Assembly: GCF_014196535.1 (NCBI RefSeq)
Contig: NZ_JACIDU010000024.1
Location: forward strand, 1 to 42,096
Source: Allorhizobium borbori
GTDB lineage: Bacteria > Pseudomonadota > Alphaproteobacteria > Rhizobiales > Rhizobiaceae
DNA length: 42,096 nt
Direction: 5' to 3'
In this document: positions 24,565-33,553 of the stretch, piece after piece
Layout of the letters: each line of letters starts with the position of its first letter
Position numbering within the stretch: the first letter of the stretch is position 1
Notes under the pieces: model-generated
What the model was told of the DNA's origin: nothing
What the model saw: only the letters and a program-made list of their open reading frames with translations
The model's database searches: none
Translations under genes and position numbers: made by a program

Positions 24565-26244
24565 TCAATCCTTCCGCAGTCGGGATGCAACTTCGCCGTA
24601 TCCTGCATCCATACGCTTGAAATTTCCGGATATTTGACCGCTTTCAATAACAATCATGCGGTCGGAAATGGCGGCTTCATGGGTTCTGTGGGTTGCAATC
24701 AGCAGGCTGCGATCGCCCCGGGCCAAGGTGAGGCGCGCCATGATGTCGCGGGCGGTTTCGAGGTCGAGCGCCTCGGTGGGCTCGTCGAGCAGAAGAAGCG
24801 GGCAATCGGTGAGCAGGAGGCGTGCCAGCGACAAGCGTCGGCGCTCGCCACCGGAAAGGCCGGCCCCACCTTCCCCCAGCCAGGTGGCAAGCCCATCCGG
24901 CAGGGCGCGAACGGTTTCGGCAAGGCCTGCGGCCTCCAGTGCCGCCCATAACTCCGCATCCGTCGCGCCAGGTCGCGCAAGCCGCAGGTTGCCGGCCAGC
25001 GTGTCGGCAAAGAGTTCGGCACGCTGGGTGAGAAGGCTCGCTCGCGCTACGGCGACCTCACCGCTTTCCGCGATAATTTCACCGGCAATCAGGGCCATTA
25101 GCGTGGATTTACCGGCACCGCTCGGGCCGGTAAGCGCCACGATCTCCCCTGCGGTGATCGTCAGCGACAGGTCCGTCAGGACCGCGCGTGCGGCACCCGC
25201 ATGCCGGGCGGTGACGTTGGTGAGGCGCACGACCTCGCCTTCCGGCGGCGATTGGTGGATGATTTCCGGTGCTGTCGCGGCGAGGCGTGGCGCAATGCGG
25301 CGGGCGGCGACAAGAATGCGGCCGGCTTCCAGCGCCCCGCGCCGCAATCCGGTGAAGGGTTCGGCGGCGGCAAGAACCAGAAGCAGCGCGAAGGCGGCCC
25401 CTGGTGCGCCGATCACGCCGCGTTCCACGAGAAGGGCAAGCACGAGGAGCAGCCCGCCACCGGCGAGCGGCGCCAGCGCTGCAAGCCCGAAGCCGGTGAT
25501 GGTTTCGATGCGGTTCAGCCGGTCGTCCGTTGCGGCAAGGCGTGCTTCGGCAGAGGTAGCGGCTTGCCGGCGGGCGGCGATCTGTCCGGTCATGAGCAGA
25601 TCGGTGGCGCCGGAGACGAGATTTATGACCTGTCCTCGCAGGGCTTCCAGCGCCGCCGCGCGAAAGCGCGCCGGCTTCTGCGCCCGCAGTGCGGCGACGG
25701 TGGCAATCGTAAAACCCGCTCCGATGAGGAACAGTCCGATGGCGATGCTCGCCCAGCCATCGATGAAGGCGAGACAGAGCATGGTGAAAAGCACGGAAAC
25801 GAGTGCGACGCCGGCGGGCATCAGCAGACGCAGGTAAAGGCCGTCCAGCGCATCGACATCGAGCGTCAGGCGAAACAGCAGCCGGGCGGGGCTGAGCGCC
25901 AGCGCGCGGGCTTCGCGGGCAGTCGCGAAGGCGCGAAACAGGGTTTCGCGCATGCCGGCAAGGACCGAAAGCGTTGCATCATGGCTGACCACGCGTTCAC
26001 CGTAGCGCGCGGCGGTGCGAAACAGCGCGAGAAAGCGGATGCCGGCGGACGGCGCGAAAACATCGAACGCAAGGGCCGCTGCACTGGTAAGCCCGGCAAG
26101 GGCGGTTGCCGTGATGAACCAGCCGGAGACCGATAGAAGCGCAATGCCCGCGAGCGCGGTCAGCGCGGCCAGCAGGAAGCCGAGCGCCAGCATCAGCCGT
26201 TTTTCGGCCAGAAAGGTCTTGAGGACGATCAGCAAGGCCTTCAT
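24565..26244 (-). CDS. cydC: Thiol exporter ABC subunit CydC
   Basis: A 559-residue fusion of a six-helix ABC exporter membrane domain (about 1-310) and an ATPase domain with Walker A GPSGAGKST, signature LSGGERRR and Walker B LLLLDEPTEALDL. With CydD it forms the heterodimeric CydDC complex needed for cytochrome bd assembly, associated with export of cysteine/glutathione and periplasmic redox balance. The start overlaps the cydD stop by four bases (ATGA). Confidence 0.95.
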   Translation of the reverse strand: MKALLIVLKTFLAEKRLMLALGFLLAALTALAGIALLSVSGWFITATALAGLTSAAALAFDVFAPSAGIRFLALFRTAARYGERVVSHDATLSVLAGMRETLFRAFATAREARALALSPARLLFRLTLDVDALDGLYLRLLMPAGVALVSVLFTMLCLAFIDGWASIAIGLFLIGAGFTIATVAALRAQKPARFRAAALEALRGQVINLVSGATDLLMTGQIAARRQAATSAEARLAATDDRLNRIETITGFGLAALAPLAGGGLLLVLALLVERGVIGAPGAAFALLLVLAAAEPFTGLRRGALEAGRILVAARRIAPRLAATAPEIIHQSPPEGEVVRLTNVTARHAGAARAVLTDLSLTITAGEIVALTGPSGAGKSTLMALIAGEIIAESGEVAVARASLLTQRAELFADTLAGNLRLARPGATDAELWAALEAAGLAETVRALPDGLATWLGEGGAGLSGGERRRLSLARLLLTDCPLLLLDEPTEALDLETARDIMARLTLARGDRSLLIATHRTHEAAISDRMIVIESGQISGNFKRMDAGYGEVASRLRKD

Positions 26245-27911
26245 GCGTTCACCTCCGCTGCAAGCATGACGGTGCGATCCATGCGGGCGGCAAGTTCCGT
26301 ATCATGGGTGACGACGATCAGCGTGCGGCCCCTCGCGAGATCGAGCAGGCTTTCGGTGACGAGCCGGGCCGTTTCGGCGTCGAGGTGTGCGGTGGGCTCA
26401 TCGGCAAGGATCAGCCGTGCGCTTTTGCTTGCGGCGGCCCGCGCGACGGCCAGTCGCACGATTTCTCCGCCGGACAGGCCGGTGCTGCCTTCCCCAAGCG
26501 GTGTGCGTCCGTGCAACTCGGCAACCCGCGAAAGACGCGCGACCCTGAGCGCTTCAGCGATGGCGGACGCATCAACCTCCGGGCGGCCGAGCGCGATATT
26601 GGCGGCGATGGAGCCGGAGAAGACATGCGCGGTCTGTCCCACCCAGGCGATTTCCCCGGCTTTGCGTGCCGCAGCCGGGTCCTGGCCGAAAATGCTCACC
26701 GCGCCGCTTTCCGGGCTGGCGAGCCCGGCCAGTAGCGAGAGCAGTGTGGATTTGCCTGCACCGCTCGGCGCCATGACTGCGATCTTTTCGCCGGGTGCAA
26801 TGGAAAGCGAAAAGCCGTCGAGGGTTGCGGCTTCGCGACCCGGATGCGTGTAGCGCAGGTTTTGGGCGCAAAGCGCAAACGTTCCGGCGTCAAGGGTATC
26901 GGTTGCGGTGGGCAAGGCCATGCCTTGCTCGGAAAGGGCGGACAGCGCCTTGTGCGCAGCCTCGCCCGCCGCCCGGTCATGCCAGACGGCGGAAAGTTCG
27001 CGCAAGGGCTCGAAGAAGGCGGGTGCGATCATCAGCACGAACAGGCCTTCGGCCAATGTCAGCCGTGTCCCCCAGGTGCCCACGTCGATGAAGCCGAGCA
27101 GGTGAAAACCGATATAGACCGCTGTCAGCGCCACGCCGAGTGCCGAAAACAGTTCGAGCGTGGCCGAGGTGAGGAAGGCGATCTTCAGAACTGTCATGGT
27201 GCGGCGCTTCAGGTCGTCGGCTTCGGTGCGCAAGCGTGTCGCTGTATCCGCCACGGCGCCAAGGGTGCGGATGGTGGCAAGGCCCCGCAGTCTGTCGATG
27301 AGGAAGGCATTGACATCGCCCATGCGCGCTAGCTGACGCTCACTGGCCTTCTGGGCGCGCATTCCGACCAGCGCCATGAACAGCGGAATGACCGGAGCGG
27401 TGACAAGCAGCGCAAGCGCAGCGATCCATGAAAATGGCAGGACGGCGGCCACGATAACGAAGGGAACCGTCATCGCCTTGATCTTGGCGGGCAGGTAACG
27501 GGAAAGCCAGGGCGTGATCATTTCCGCCTGTTCGGCAAGGACACTGGCCGCCTGTCCGGAAGAGGGACGGGAAATATCGACAGGCGAACGTGCGGTGAGC
27601 GCCGCAAGCGCCCTGTCGCGGCTTGCGCTCAATTCGCGCCGGGCGGACTTGAAGGCGAGGCGTCCGGCAAGTGCATCGAGGGCGGCGCGCAACAGGCCGA
27701 ACAGCGCGAAGCCGATGGCGCCCGGAAGAATATCGCCAACGCCTGCGCCCTCCGCCAGTCGCCCGATGGTGTGGGCGGCGAGTGCCGCCTGCGGTAGCCA
27801 GCAAAGGGGGGCGATGACGGCAAGCATGACCGCGGCGCGGCCCGGACCGGGAAACGCACCATGACGGTCCGAACGCCTGCGGCGGACGGCTTTCTGAGAG
27901 ACGTTCGGCAA
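26241..27911 (-). CDS. cydD: Thiol exporter ABC subunit CydD
   Basis: An exporter half-transporter of about 556 residues. The membrane domain contains the CydD-typical FMALVGMRAQKASERQLARMG and SATLELFSALGVALTAVYIGFHLLG; the ATPase has Walker A APSGAGKST, signature LSGGEIVRLAVARA and Walker B LILADEPTAHLD. The start is uncertain: no ATG occurs before the first membrane helix, the first ATG (27827) would clip it, and TTG codons at 27911 and 27980 are in frame. I chose 27911 because it gives a family-like 28-residue lead; neither has a convincing ribosome site. The gene follows the tandem IclR regulator on the same strand after about 100 bases. Confidence 0.92.
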   Translation of the reverse strand: MPNVSQKAVRRRRSDRHGAFPGPGRAAVMLAVIAPLCWLPQAALAAHTIGRLAEGAGVGDILPGAIGFALFGLLRAALDALAGRLAFKSARRELSASRDRALAALTARSPVDISRPSSGQAASVLAEQAEMITPWLSRYLPAKIKAMTVPFVIVAAVLPFSWIAALALLVTAPVIPLFMALVGMRAQKASERQLARMGDVNAFLIDRLRGLATIRTLGAVADTATRLRTEADDLKRRTMTVLKIAFLTSATLELFSALGVALTAVYIGFHLLGFIDVGTWGTRLTLAEGLFVLMIAPAFFEPLRELSAVWHDRAAGEAAHKALSALSEQGMALPTATDTLDAGTFALCAQNLRYTHPGREAATLDGFSLSIAPGEKIAVMAPSGAGKSTLLSLLAGLASPESGAVSIFGQDPAAARKAGEIAWVGQTAHVFSGSIAANIALGRPEVDASAIAEALRVARLSRVAELHGRTPLGEGSTGLSGGEIVRLAVARAAASKSARLILADEPTAHLDAETARLVTESLLDLARGRTLIVVTHDTELAARMDRTVMLAAEVNA

Positions 27912-28016
27912 GATGGCGGGTTCCGGTGGTCTCGTTGATCGTTTTGCCGAGGGTATAAGGAGGCGTTTTGCCCATCGCAAGCGGCGAAATGTCGCCGGGG
28001 TCGAGCGCGGGCTGGC

Positions 28017-29579
28017 TCAGCCCAGCAGCAACCCGCCTCGGGCGTGGGAGATCAGCAGCGGCACCACCTCTTTTTCAAGCCGTTCGGCAGTCCAGCTTCG
28101 CACCGGCGCGGAGACGACGATGGCGCCGCAGGGCCGACCGTCTGGGCCCGGAACGGCGGCAGCGACATTCACCTCGTCGCGGATCGACTGGCGGTCGGTA
28201 AACGCAATGCCCCGCGAGCGTGCTGCAATGATATCGCTCCGGATCGCCTGCTTGTCGGTGATGGTGTAAGGCGTGCCGGGCGCCATCGCGCTGGCTGAGA
28301 GGATGGCGTCCATTTCCGTTTCCGGCAGCCAGGAGAGCAACGCGCGGCCCCCTGACGAGGAAACTGCCGGCAGACGCCGGCCGGGATAGGCTGTGCGGAA
28401 GGCCGGTTGCGGCCGGCTTTGCACATGCAGGAGATGCACGATTTCCGTGCCGTCGAGAATGCAGAAGGAACAGCGCAAGCCGCACTCCTCGCGCAGGCGG
28501 ATGAGGCGCGGCCACAGCGAGCGAATGAGATCATTCCCCATCTGGAAGCGGTAGAGGAGATCGAGCGATCGCACGGAGATGTGAAAAGCGCGCTTGCGCT
28601 CGTCCTTTTCCAGATAGCCGAGGCCAATCAGCGTGTCGGTGATGCGCTGGACGGTGGGCACGGGAAAGCCCGTCTGGCGAGAAAGCCCGGTCAGGCTCAG
28701 AAGCGGCGTGTCCGGATGGAAAAACTGCAGGAGATGGAGGCCCTTGGCCACTGCCGTTACCGCCAGAGGATCGCCCTCGTCATCGATGAGCGGCCAGATG
28801 TAGCGGGCGTTGGGTTCGATATTGGCGGGCCGGACCGTCGGCGTTACCCGCAGGTCGCCGGCGCGCGCTGCGGCCTCCACCAGTCGGGCCGCGATTTCGT
28901 GTACGGCTGCTTCATTGCGCAGCCCGGAAGCGGAGATCGCGCCGACGGGCTGACCTGCTGCATCGCGAAAAGCAGCGGCCACCACATGGCCCGCCTCGGT
29001 TGCGCGAGGGGTGTCATGGGCATAACCGGCCTCGCGTTCGCCGATGATACGCGCGGCTGTCTGGTCGTTCATAGGGTGGCGGCCGGCATTTTCCGGTGTC
29101 ATGGCGGCAAGGATGGCGCGGCCGGGGGCGGCTTCCGAAAGGGCGACGCGACTGCCGACCGGTGTCAGCGCCAGCGAGGCCGCGGGCGAGGGCACGCGTG
29201 CCAGCGTCACGGCGTCGCCACCATCCAGCAGCCAGAGATCGCAGCTCAGACCGGTGCGGGCATTCAATTCCACGACCAGTGGCATGACCAGATCGATAAG
29301 CTGGTTGGAGGTGAGGTAGACATGGGCCGGGTAACCGGCCCGGTGCGCCAACGCGAAAACCCCGCTTGCCGGATCGCGCCGCAGCCAGCCGGACTTCACA
29401 AGCGTGTGAACGAGACGCTGGGCGCTGGACCGGTTCATGCCGGCGCGCGATGCTATGTCGGCGATCCTCAGTTCCGGCGCCTCCGGCCCGAACAGTTCGA
29501 GCACGGCGAAAGCCTTCTCCAGCGCTGCGATGCGGGCGCGACGGTCGGCGGGTGCGGGAGAGGCGATTGCTGAATTCAT
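28017..29579 (-). CDS. Tandem double IclR-family transcriptional regulator
   Basis: A 520-residue protein with two complete IclR units in one chain. Unit 1 has a helix-turn-helix at about residues 15-70 (IADIASRAGMNRSSAQRLVHTL) and an effector domain at about 75-240. Unit 2 has a helix-turn-helix at about 272-330 (LSRQTGFPVPTVQRITDTLIGLGYLEKD) and an effector domain at about 335-520 (SIRDEVNVAAAVPGPDGRPCGAIVVSAP). Ordinary IclR proteins are about 250 residues. The two halves are clearly diverged, so the fusion is old. It is divergent from the second transport operon and upstream of cydDC; an inverted repeat over the promoter at 29601-29628 is a plausible operator. Confidence 0.93.
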   Translation of the reverse strand: MNSAIASPAPADRRARIAALEKAFAVLELFGPEAPELRIADIASRAGMNRSSAQRLVHTLVKSGWLRRDPASGVFALAHRAGYPAHVYLTSNQLIDLVMPLVVELNARTGLSCDLWLLDGGDAVTLARVPSPAASLALTPVGSRVALSEAAPGRAILAAMTPENAGRHPMNDQTAARIIGEREAGYAHDTPRATEAGHVVAAAFRDAAGQPVGAISASGLRNEAAVHEIAARLVEAAARAGDLRVTPTVRPANIEPNARYIWPLIDDEGDPLAVTAVAKGLHLLQFFHPDTPLLSLTGLSRQTGFPVPTVQRITDTLIGLGYLEKDERKRAFHISVRSLDLLYRFQMGNDLIRSLWPRLIRLREECGLRCSFCILDGTEIVHLLHVQSRPQPAFRTAYPGRRLPAVSSSGGRALLSWLPETEMDAILSASAMAPGTPYTITDKQAIRSDIIAARSRGIAFTDRQSIRDEVNVAAAVPGPDGRPCGAIVVSAPVRSWTAERLEKEVVPLLISHARGGLLLG

Positions 29580-29600
29580 CTTTCGCGATGCGGCATAAAG

Positions 29601-29628
29601 TTGACAACCTTATTCGGAACTCTATAAT
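29601..29628 (+). promoter_or_regulatory. Perfect-consensus sigma-70 promoter of the second transport operon
   Basis: TTGACA (29601-29606), a 16-base spacer and TATAAT (29623-29628) match the sigma-70 consensus at all twelve positions. Transcription would run rightwards from about 29635, giving a leader of about 400 bases before the binding-protein gene. Such a strong promoter normally implies tight repression, and an inverted repeat covers it. Confidence 0.75.
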
Positions 29629-29635
29629 CGAATAA
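29610..29635. promoter_or_regulatory. Candidate IclR operator
   Basis: TTATTCG (29610-29616) and CGAATAA (29629-29635) form a perfect 7-bp inverted repeat with 12 bases between. It overlaps the spacer, the whole -10 element and the likely start of transcription. It lies 31 bases upstream of the tandem IclR gene, so it could serve both autoregulation and control of the transport operon. Confidence 0.55.
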
Positions 29636-30034
29636 CAAGAATGGCAATCGCATCGCGGTAAAATAATCCTAAGGGGAACGCTATGCATCAGATGCTCCAT
29701 TCCACATGATTTAACAGGAGGTGCACGGGGATCGGTCCGGATGCGAATGAAGGTTTGCACCTGCGGCGATCATTGATCGCTATGGTTCCCGGCTTCCGCT
29801 GACGCTGTTTTTGACGCCTTTCCGGCGTGTGGAAACGTGCGTCCTGCGCTCTGCCTTGCCCTGACGGGCACGGTGGTCAACGGTTTCCCGTTGCCTGCAT
29901 TCCCGCGAATGACGGCGACGGGTGTTTGAGAAAACGGTCCGGCCTGATGACGGGTTCCGTGCGTTTGCGCACGGGCCAACGCCCTCGGCTTGCCGGCTCG
30001 TGACCTGCAAATCATAACAAGGGAACAGCGAATA
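29636..30034 (+). other. Long leader with micro-ORFs, a palindrome and a hairpin
   Basis: No full gene is supported here. The stretch contains an eight-codon frame, ATG at 29683 to TGA at 29709 (MHQMLHST), preceded by AAGGGGAAC; a second tiny frame at 29741-29776 (MRMKVCTCGDH); a perfect palindrome GCGATCA-T-TGATCGC at 29766-29780; and a CCGTGCG-TTTG-CGCACGG hairpin at 29957-29974. These may be leader-regulation elements or relics of an earlier gene start. I do not recognise a known riboswitch. Confidence 0.4.
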
Positions 30035-31639
30035 ATGCATGCACCAGTGACCAGAAAAGCAGGCCGGCTGAAAAGCCATATTGCCGCCGCCTTCCTCGCC
30101 CTTTCAGCCTGCGTGACCGGCTTTGCGGAAAACGCATCCGCCACCACGCTCGTTGCCGTTCCGCATTCGGGCCTGCGCATTCTCGACCCCATCATCACAA
30201 CGGCCCACATCGTGCGTAACCACGGTTACATGGTGTGGGACACGCTTCTGTCCTATGACGCGGATTTCAAGCCGCAGCCGCAGATGGCTGATTTCACCGT
30301 TTCCGACGACAAGCTGACCTATACGTTCAAGCTGCGCGACGGCCTGAAATGGCATGATGGCGCGCCGGTGACGGCCGAGGACTGCATCGCTTCGCTGCAG
30401 CGCTGGGGCAAGCGCGACACCTCCGGCCAGGTTCTGTTCGACAAGACGGAAAGCCTGACAGCCGCCGATGACAAGACCATCGTGCTGAAGCTGAAGGAAC
30501 CCTTCACCTATGTGCTCGACGTGCTGGCCAAGCCGTCTTCCGTCGTGCCGTTCATGATGCCGAAGCGGATTGCCGAAACGCCTGCGGACACGGCGATCAC
30601 CGAAATCATCGGCTCCGGCCCGTTCAAGTTCGTCAAGGAGGAATACCAGCCGGGCGTCAAGTCGGTCTACGAGAAGTTTGCCGATTACGTGCCGCGTTCG
30701 GAAGCGCCGAGCGGGCTTGCGGGGGGCAAGGTCGTCAAGGTCGACCGGGTCGAATGGATTTCGATGCCGGATGCCCAGACGGCGGTCAATGCCATTCAGT
30801 CCGGGGAAATCGACTATCTGGAAACGCCCTCTGTCGATCTTCTGCCGCTTGTCGAGGGCAATGACGAGCTGACCGTCGAGGTCATGAACCTCGGCTCGCA
30901 GACCATGGGCCGCATGAACTTCCTCTATCCGCCCTTCGACAACAAGAAGATCCGTCAGGCGGCGATGAAGGCGATGAACCAGAAGGACGTGCTCGACGCC
31001 CTGATCGGTAATCCGGATTACTACACGATCTGCGGCTCCATGTTCGGTTGTGGCACGCCGCTGGAATCCGAACTGGGTGCGGATACGCTGACCAAGAGCG
31101 GCGATATCGAAGGCGCCAAGGCACTGCTGAAGGAAGCCGGCTATGACGGCACGCCGGTCGTGCTGATGCAGCCGACCGATGTCGTGACCATCAAGGCGCA
31201 GCCGGTTGTGGCCGCCGCCGCACTGCGGGCCGCCGGCTTCAACGTCGATATGCAGGCCATGGACTGGCAGACGCTTGTCACGCGCCGCGCCTCTCAGAAG
31301 CCACCGGCGGAAGGCGGCTGGAACCTCTTCTTCACCAACTGGATCGTTCCGGAAATCATGACGCCGCTGAACAACCCGATGCTGAACGGGCGCGGCACCA
31401 AGGGCTTCTTCGGCTGGCCGACGGACGCGAAGATGGAAGAGCTGCGCGCCAAGTACATTGCCGCCAAGACGCTGGACGAGCAGAAGGCTGCGGCCGCCGA
31501 GCTTCAGGCGCATGCCATGGACGAGGTGAGCTACATTCCGCTTGGCCAGTACAAGATCCCGAGCGTGTGGCGCAATGAACTCACCGGCCTGCTGAAGGCG
31601 CCGGTTCCGGTGTTCTGGAACGTCGAAAAGAAGGACTGA
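30035..31639 (+). CDS. Peptide-type ABC transporter substrate-binding protein (SBP family 5), second operon
   Basis: A 534-residue secreted family-5 binding protein. The signal peptide runs to about residue 35 (FAENASA-TT). Family motifs include LRILDPIITTAHIVRNHGYMVWDTL and the LRDGLKWHDGAPVTAEDCIASL segment at about 103-124. A CGSMFGCG pair of cysteines in the second lobe might form a disulfide. AAGGGAAC precedes the ATG at 30035, which was chosen over an upstream in-frame start at 29990. It begins an operon of a complete importer followed by four hydrolases, so the ligand is probably a peptide, an N-acylated amino acid or a related amide. Confidence 0.93.
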   Translation: MHAPVTRKAGRLKSHIAAAFLALSACVTGFAENASATTLVAVPHSGLRILDPIITTAHIVRNHGYMVWDTLLSYDADFKPQPQMADFTVSDDKLTYTFKLRDGLKWHDGAPVTAEDCIASLQRWGKRDTSGQVLFDKTESLTAADDKTIVLKLKEPFTYVLDVLAKPSSVVPFMMPKRIAETPADTAITEIIGSGPFKFVKEEYQPGVKSVYEKFADYVPRSEAPSGLAGGKVVKVDRVEWISMPDAQTAVNAIQSGEIDYLETPSVDLLPLVEGNDELTVEVMNLGSQTMGRMNFLYPPFDNKKIRQAAMKAMNQKDVLDALIGNPDYYTICGSMFGCGTPLESELGADTLTKSGDIEGAKALLKEAGYDGTPVVLMQPTDVVTIKAQPVVAAAALRAAGFNVDMQAMDWQTLVTRRASQKPPAEGGWNLFFTNWIVPEIMTPLNNPMLNGRGTKGFFGWPTDAKMEELRAKYIAAKTLDEQKAAAAELQAHAMDEVSYIPLGQYKIPSVWRNELTGLLKAPVPVFWNVEKKD

Positions 31640-31662
31640 GCCTTCCGGCCCGGTTCGCCAAA

Positions 31663-31695
31663 GCCGGCGGCGCGCCCTGCGATAGCGCCGCCGGC
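31663..31695 (+). terminator. Intercistronic hairpin/attenuator after the second binding-protein gene
   Basis: GCCGGCGGCGC (31663-31673) pairs perfectly with 31685-31695 around an 11-base loop, 23 bases after the binding-protein stop and before the permease genes. It has no T run. By position it mirrors the hairpin at 9161-9196 in the first transport operon and probably serves to give excess binding protein. Confidence 0.6.
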
Positions 31696-31724
31696 CGTCC
31701 CGAATAACCGACGTGAGGATGCTC

Positions 31725-32666
31725 ATGCTCGCCTATACGTTTCGCCGGATTCTTGCGGCCATCCCGGTGATGGTCACGGTCGCGGTCTTCGTTTTCCTTC
31801 TCCTTCGCCTGACGCCGGGTGACCCTGCCGCGATCATCGCCGGCGATATGGCCACACCCGAACAGCTCGAAAAGATCCGCACGTCGCTCGGCCTCGACAA
31901 GCCGATTGCGGTGCAGTTCTTCTCGTGGTTCTGGCTTCTGCTTCAGGGCGATCTCGGAACGTCGCTGATTTCCAATACGCCGGTCACGGCGATGATTTCC
32001 AAGCATATCGAACCGACGATCAGCCTGGCGCTGATGACGATCACGCTTTCGGTGCTGATCGCCGTGCCGCTCGGCGTGCTGGCCGCATGGCGTCATGGCA
32101 CCTGGATCGATTACGCGGTCATGTCGGTTTCGGTCATCGGCTTTTCCGTGCCGGTCTTCGTCATCGGCTACATCCTGATCCAGATTTTTGCCATCGATCT
32201 GAAATGGTTCCCGGTTCAGGGGTTCAAGAGCCTGTCGGCCGGGCTGGGTGCTTTCCTTGAACGGGCGGTGCTGCCGTCCTTCACCCTTGCCTCCATCTAT
32301 GTGGCACTGATTGCCCGCATGACGCGCGCCTCGGTTCTGGAAGTGCTGGGCGAGGACTATATCCGCACTGCCCGCGCCAAGGGCCTGCGTGAAAACATCG
32401 TTCTTTTCCGCCACGCGCTGCGCAATGCGGCGGTGCCGGTTCTGACGATCATCGGCACAGGTTTCGCGCTGCTTATTTCCGGGGTGGTCGTCACCGAAAG
32501 CGTCTTTAACATTCCCGGTATCGGGCGTCTCACGGTGGATGCGATCCTTGCCCGCGACTATCCGGTCATTCAAGGCATGATCCTGCTGACCAGCGGCATC
32601 TACGTGTTGATCAATCTGCTGATCGACCTTTCCTATTCCTTCTTCGACCCGAGGATTCGGTACTGA
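31725..32666 (+). CDS. Peptide-type ABC transporter permease (DppB type), second operon
   Basis: A 313-residue permease with six predicted membrane helices. It begins MLAYTFRRILAAIPVM and has the DppB-type periplasmic segment LTPGDPAAIIAGD...LGLDKP near residues 28-60, and the EAA loop around ARAKGLRENIVLFRHALRN. In-frame starts exist at 31713 (GTG), 31719 and 31725; I chose 31725 because GAGGA lies five bases upstream and family members start with M-(L)-Y-x-x-RR. The stop overlaps the next start (TGATG). Confidence 0.92.
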   Translation: MLAYTFRRILAAIPVMVTVAVFVFLLLRLTPGDPAAIIAGDMATPEQLEKIRTSLGLDKPIAVQFFSWFWLLLQGDLGTSLISNTPVTAMISKHIEPTISLALMTITLSVLIAVPLGVLAAWRHGTWIDYAVMSVSVIGFSVPVFVIGYILIQIFAIDLKWFPVQGFKSLSAGLGAFLERAVLPSFTLASIYVALIARMTRASVLEVLGEDYIRTARAKGLRENIVLFRHALRNAAVPVLTIIGTGFALLISGVVVTESVFNIPGIGRLTVDAILARDYPVIQGMILLTSGIYVLINLLIDLSYSFFDPRIRY

Positions 32667-33553
32667 TGGCCCAGTCTTCACCCTTTGGCGCTGCCATGCG
32701 CCTGCCCCTCTTCCTGAGCAAGGGCAAAAACCGCCGGTCGATGCTCATTCCCGCTCTGGCGCTTCTGGTGCTGGCGGTCATCGTCCTCCTCGCAATCCTC
32801 GCACCGCTGCTTTCACCGCACGATCCGGTGGCCATGACGCCGTCCGCGCGCCTCAAGCCGGCAAGCGAACTCTATCCGCTCGGCACGGATGCCTATGGCC
32901 GCGATCTGCTTTCGCGCGTTCTTTATGGCGCCCGCATTTCGCTGTTCATCGGCGTTGGCGCCGCAGTCATTTCCGTCGCCATCGGGCTCGGCATCGGGCT
33001 TGTCTCCGGCTTCTTCCGTATTCTCGATGCCATCGTCATGCGCATCATGGATGCGTTGATGGCCATTCCGAGCCTGCTGCTCGCCATCGCCGTGGTATCG
33101 CTCACGGGGGCGAGTATCTGGACCGTAATGTTTGCCATCACCGTGCCGGAAATTCCCCGCGTCGTGCGCCTCGTGCGTTCGGTGGTGCTGTCGGCCCGTG
33201 AGGAACCCTACGTGGAAGCAGCAATTGCCGCGGGCTCCAGCCTGCCGAAAATCCTCTGGCGGCATCTCATGCCGAACACGCTGGCGCCGCTTATCGTGCA
33301 GGGGACCTATGTCTGCGCCTCGGCGATCCTGACGGAGGCAATCCTGTCCTTCCTCGGCGCCGGTGTTTCGACCGAGATCCCCACCTGGGGCAATATCATG
33401 GCCGAGGGGCGTGCCTATTTCCAGATCAAGCCGGAACTCATCTTCTGGCCCGGTATCGCGTTGTCGCTGTGCATTCTCTCCATCAACCTTCTCGGCGATA
33501 CCGCGCGCGACCTGCTCGATCCGCGCATGAAGAAGAGGGAGGCCTCGAAATGA
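32666..33553 (+). CDS. Peptide-type ABC transporter permease (DppC type), second operon
   Basis: A 295-residue DppC/OppC-class permease with the characteristic [25 protein letters not shown] segment (about 72-96) and EAA-loop region [20 protein letters not shown]. It overlaps the preceding permease gene by one base and the fused ATPase gene by four, so all three are translationally coupled. Confidence 0.93.
   Translation: MAQSSPFGAAMRLPLFLSKGKNRRSMLIPALALLVLAVIVLLAILAPLLSPHDPVAMTPSARLKPASELYPLGTDAYGRDLLSRVLYGARISLFIGVGAAVISVAIGLGIGLVSGFFRILDAIVMRIMDALMAIPSLLLAIAVVSLTGASIWTVMFAITVPEIPRVVRLVRSVVLSAREEPYVEAAIAAGSSLPKILWRHLMPNTLAPLIVQGTYVCASAILTEAILSFLGAGVSTEIPTWGNIMAEGRAYFQIKPELIFWPGIALSLCILSINLLGDTARDLLDPRMKKREASK

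Noticed and set aside
24620-25837. Ser/Arg/Ala-rich plus-strand frame opposite cydC
   Set aside because: Low-complexity shadow composition, and cydC on the other strand is complete with all ATPase motifs.
29770-30210. Minus-strand frame overlapping the start of the second binding-protein gene
   Set aside because: It overlaps a well-supported signal peptide region and lacks a ribosome site or protein-like pattern.
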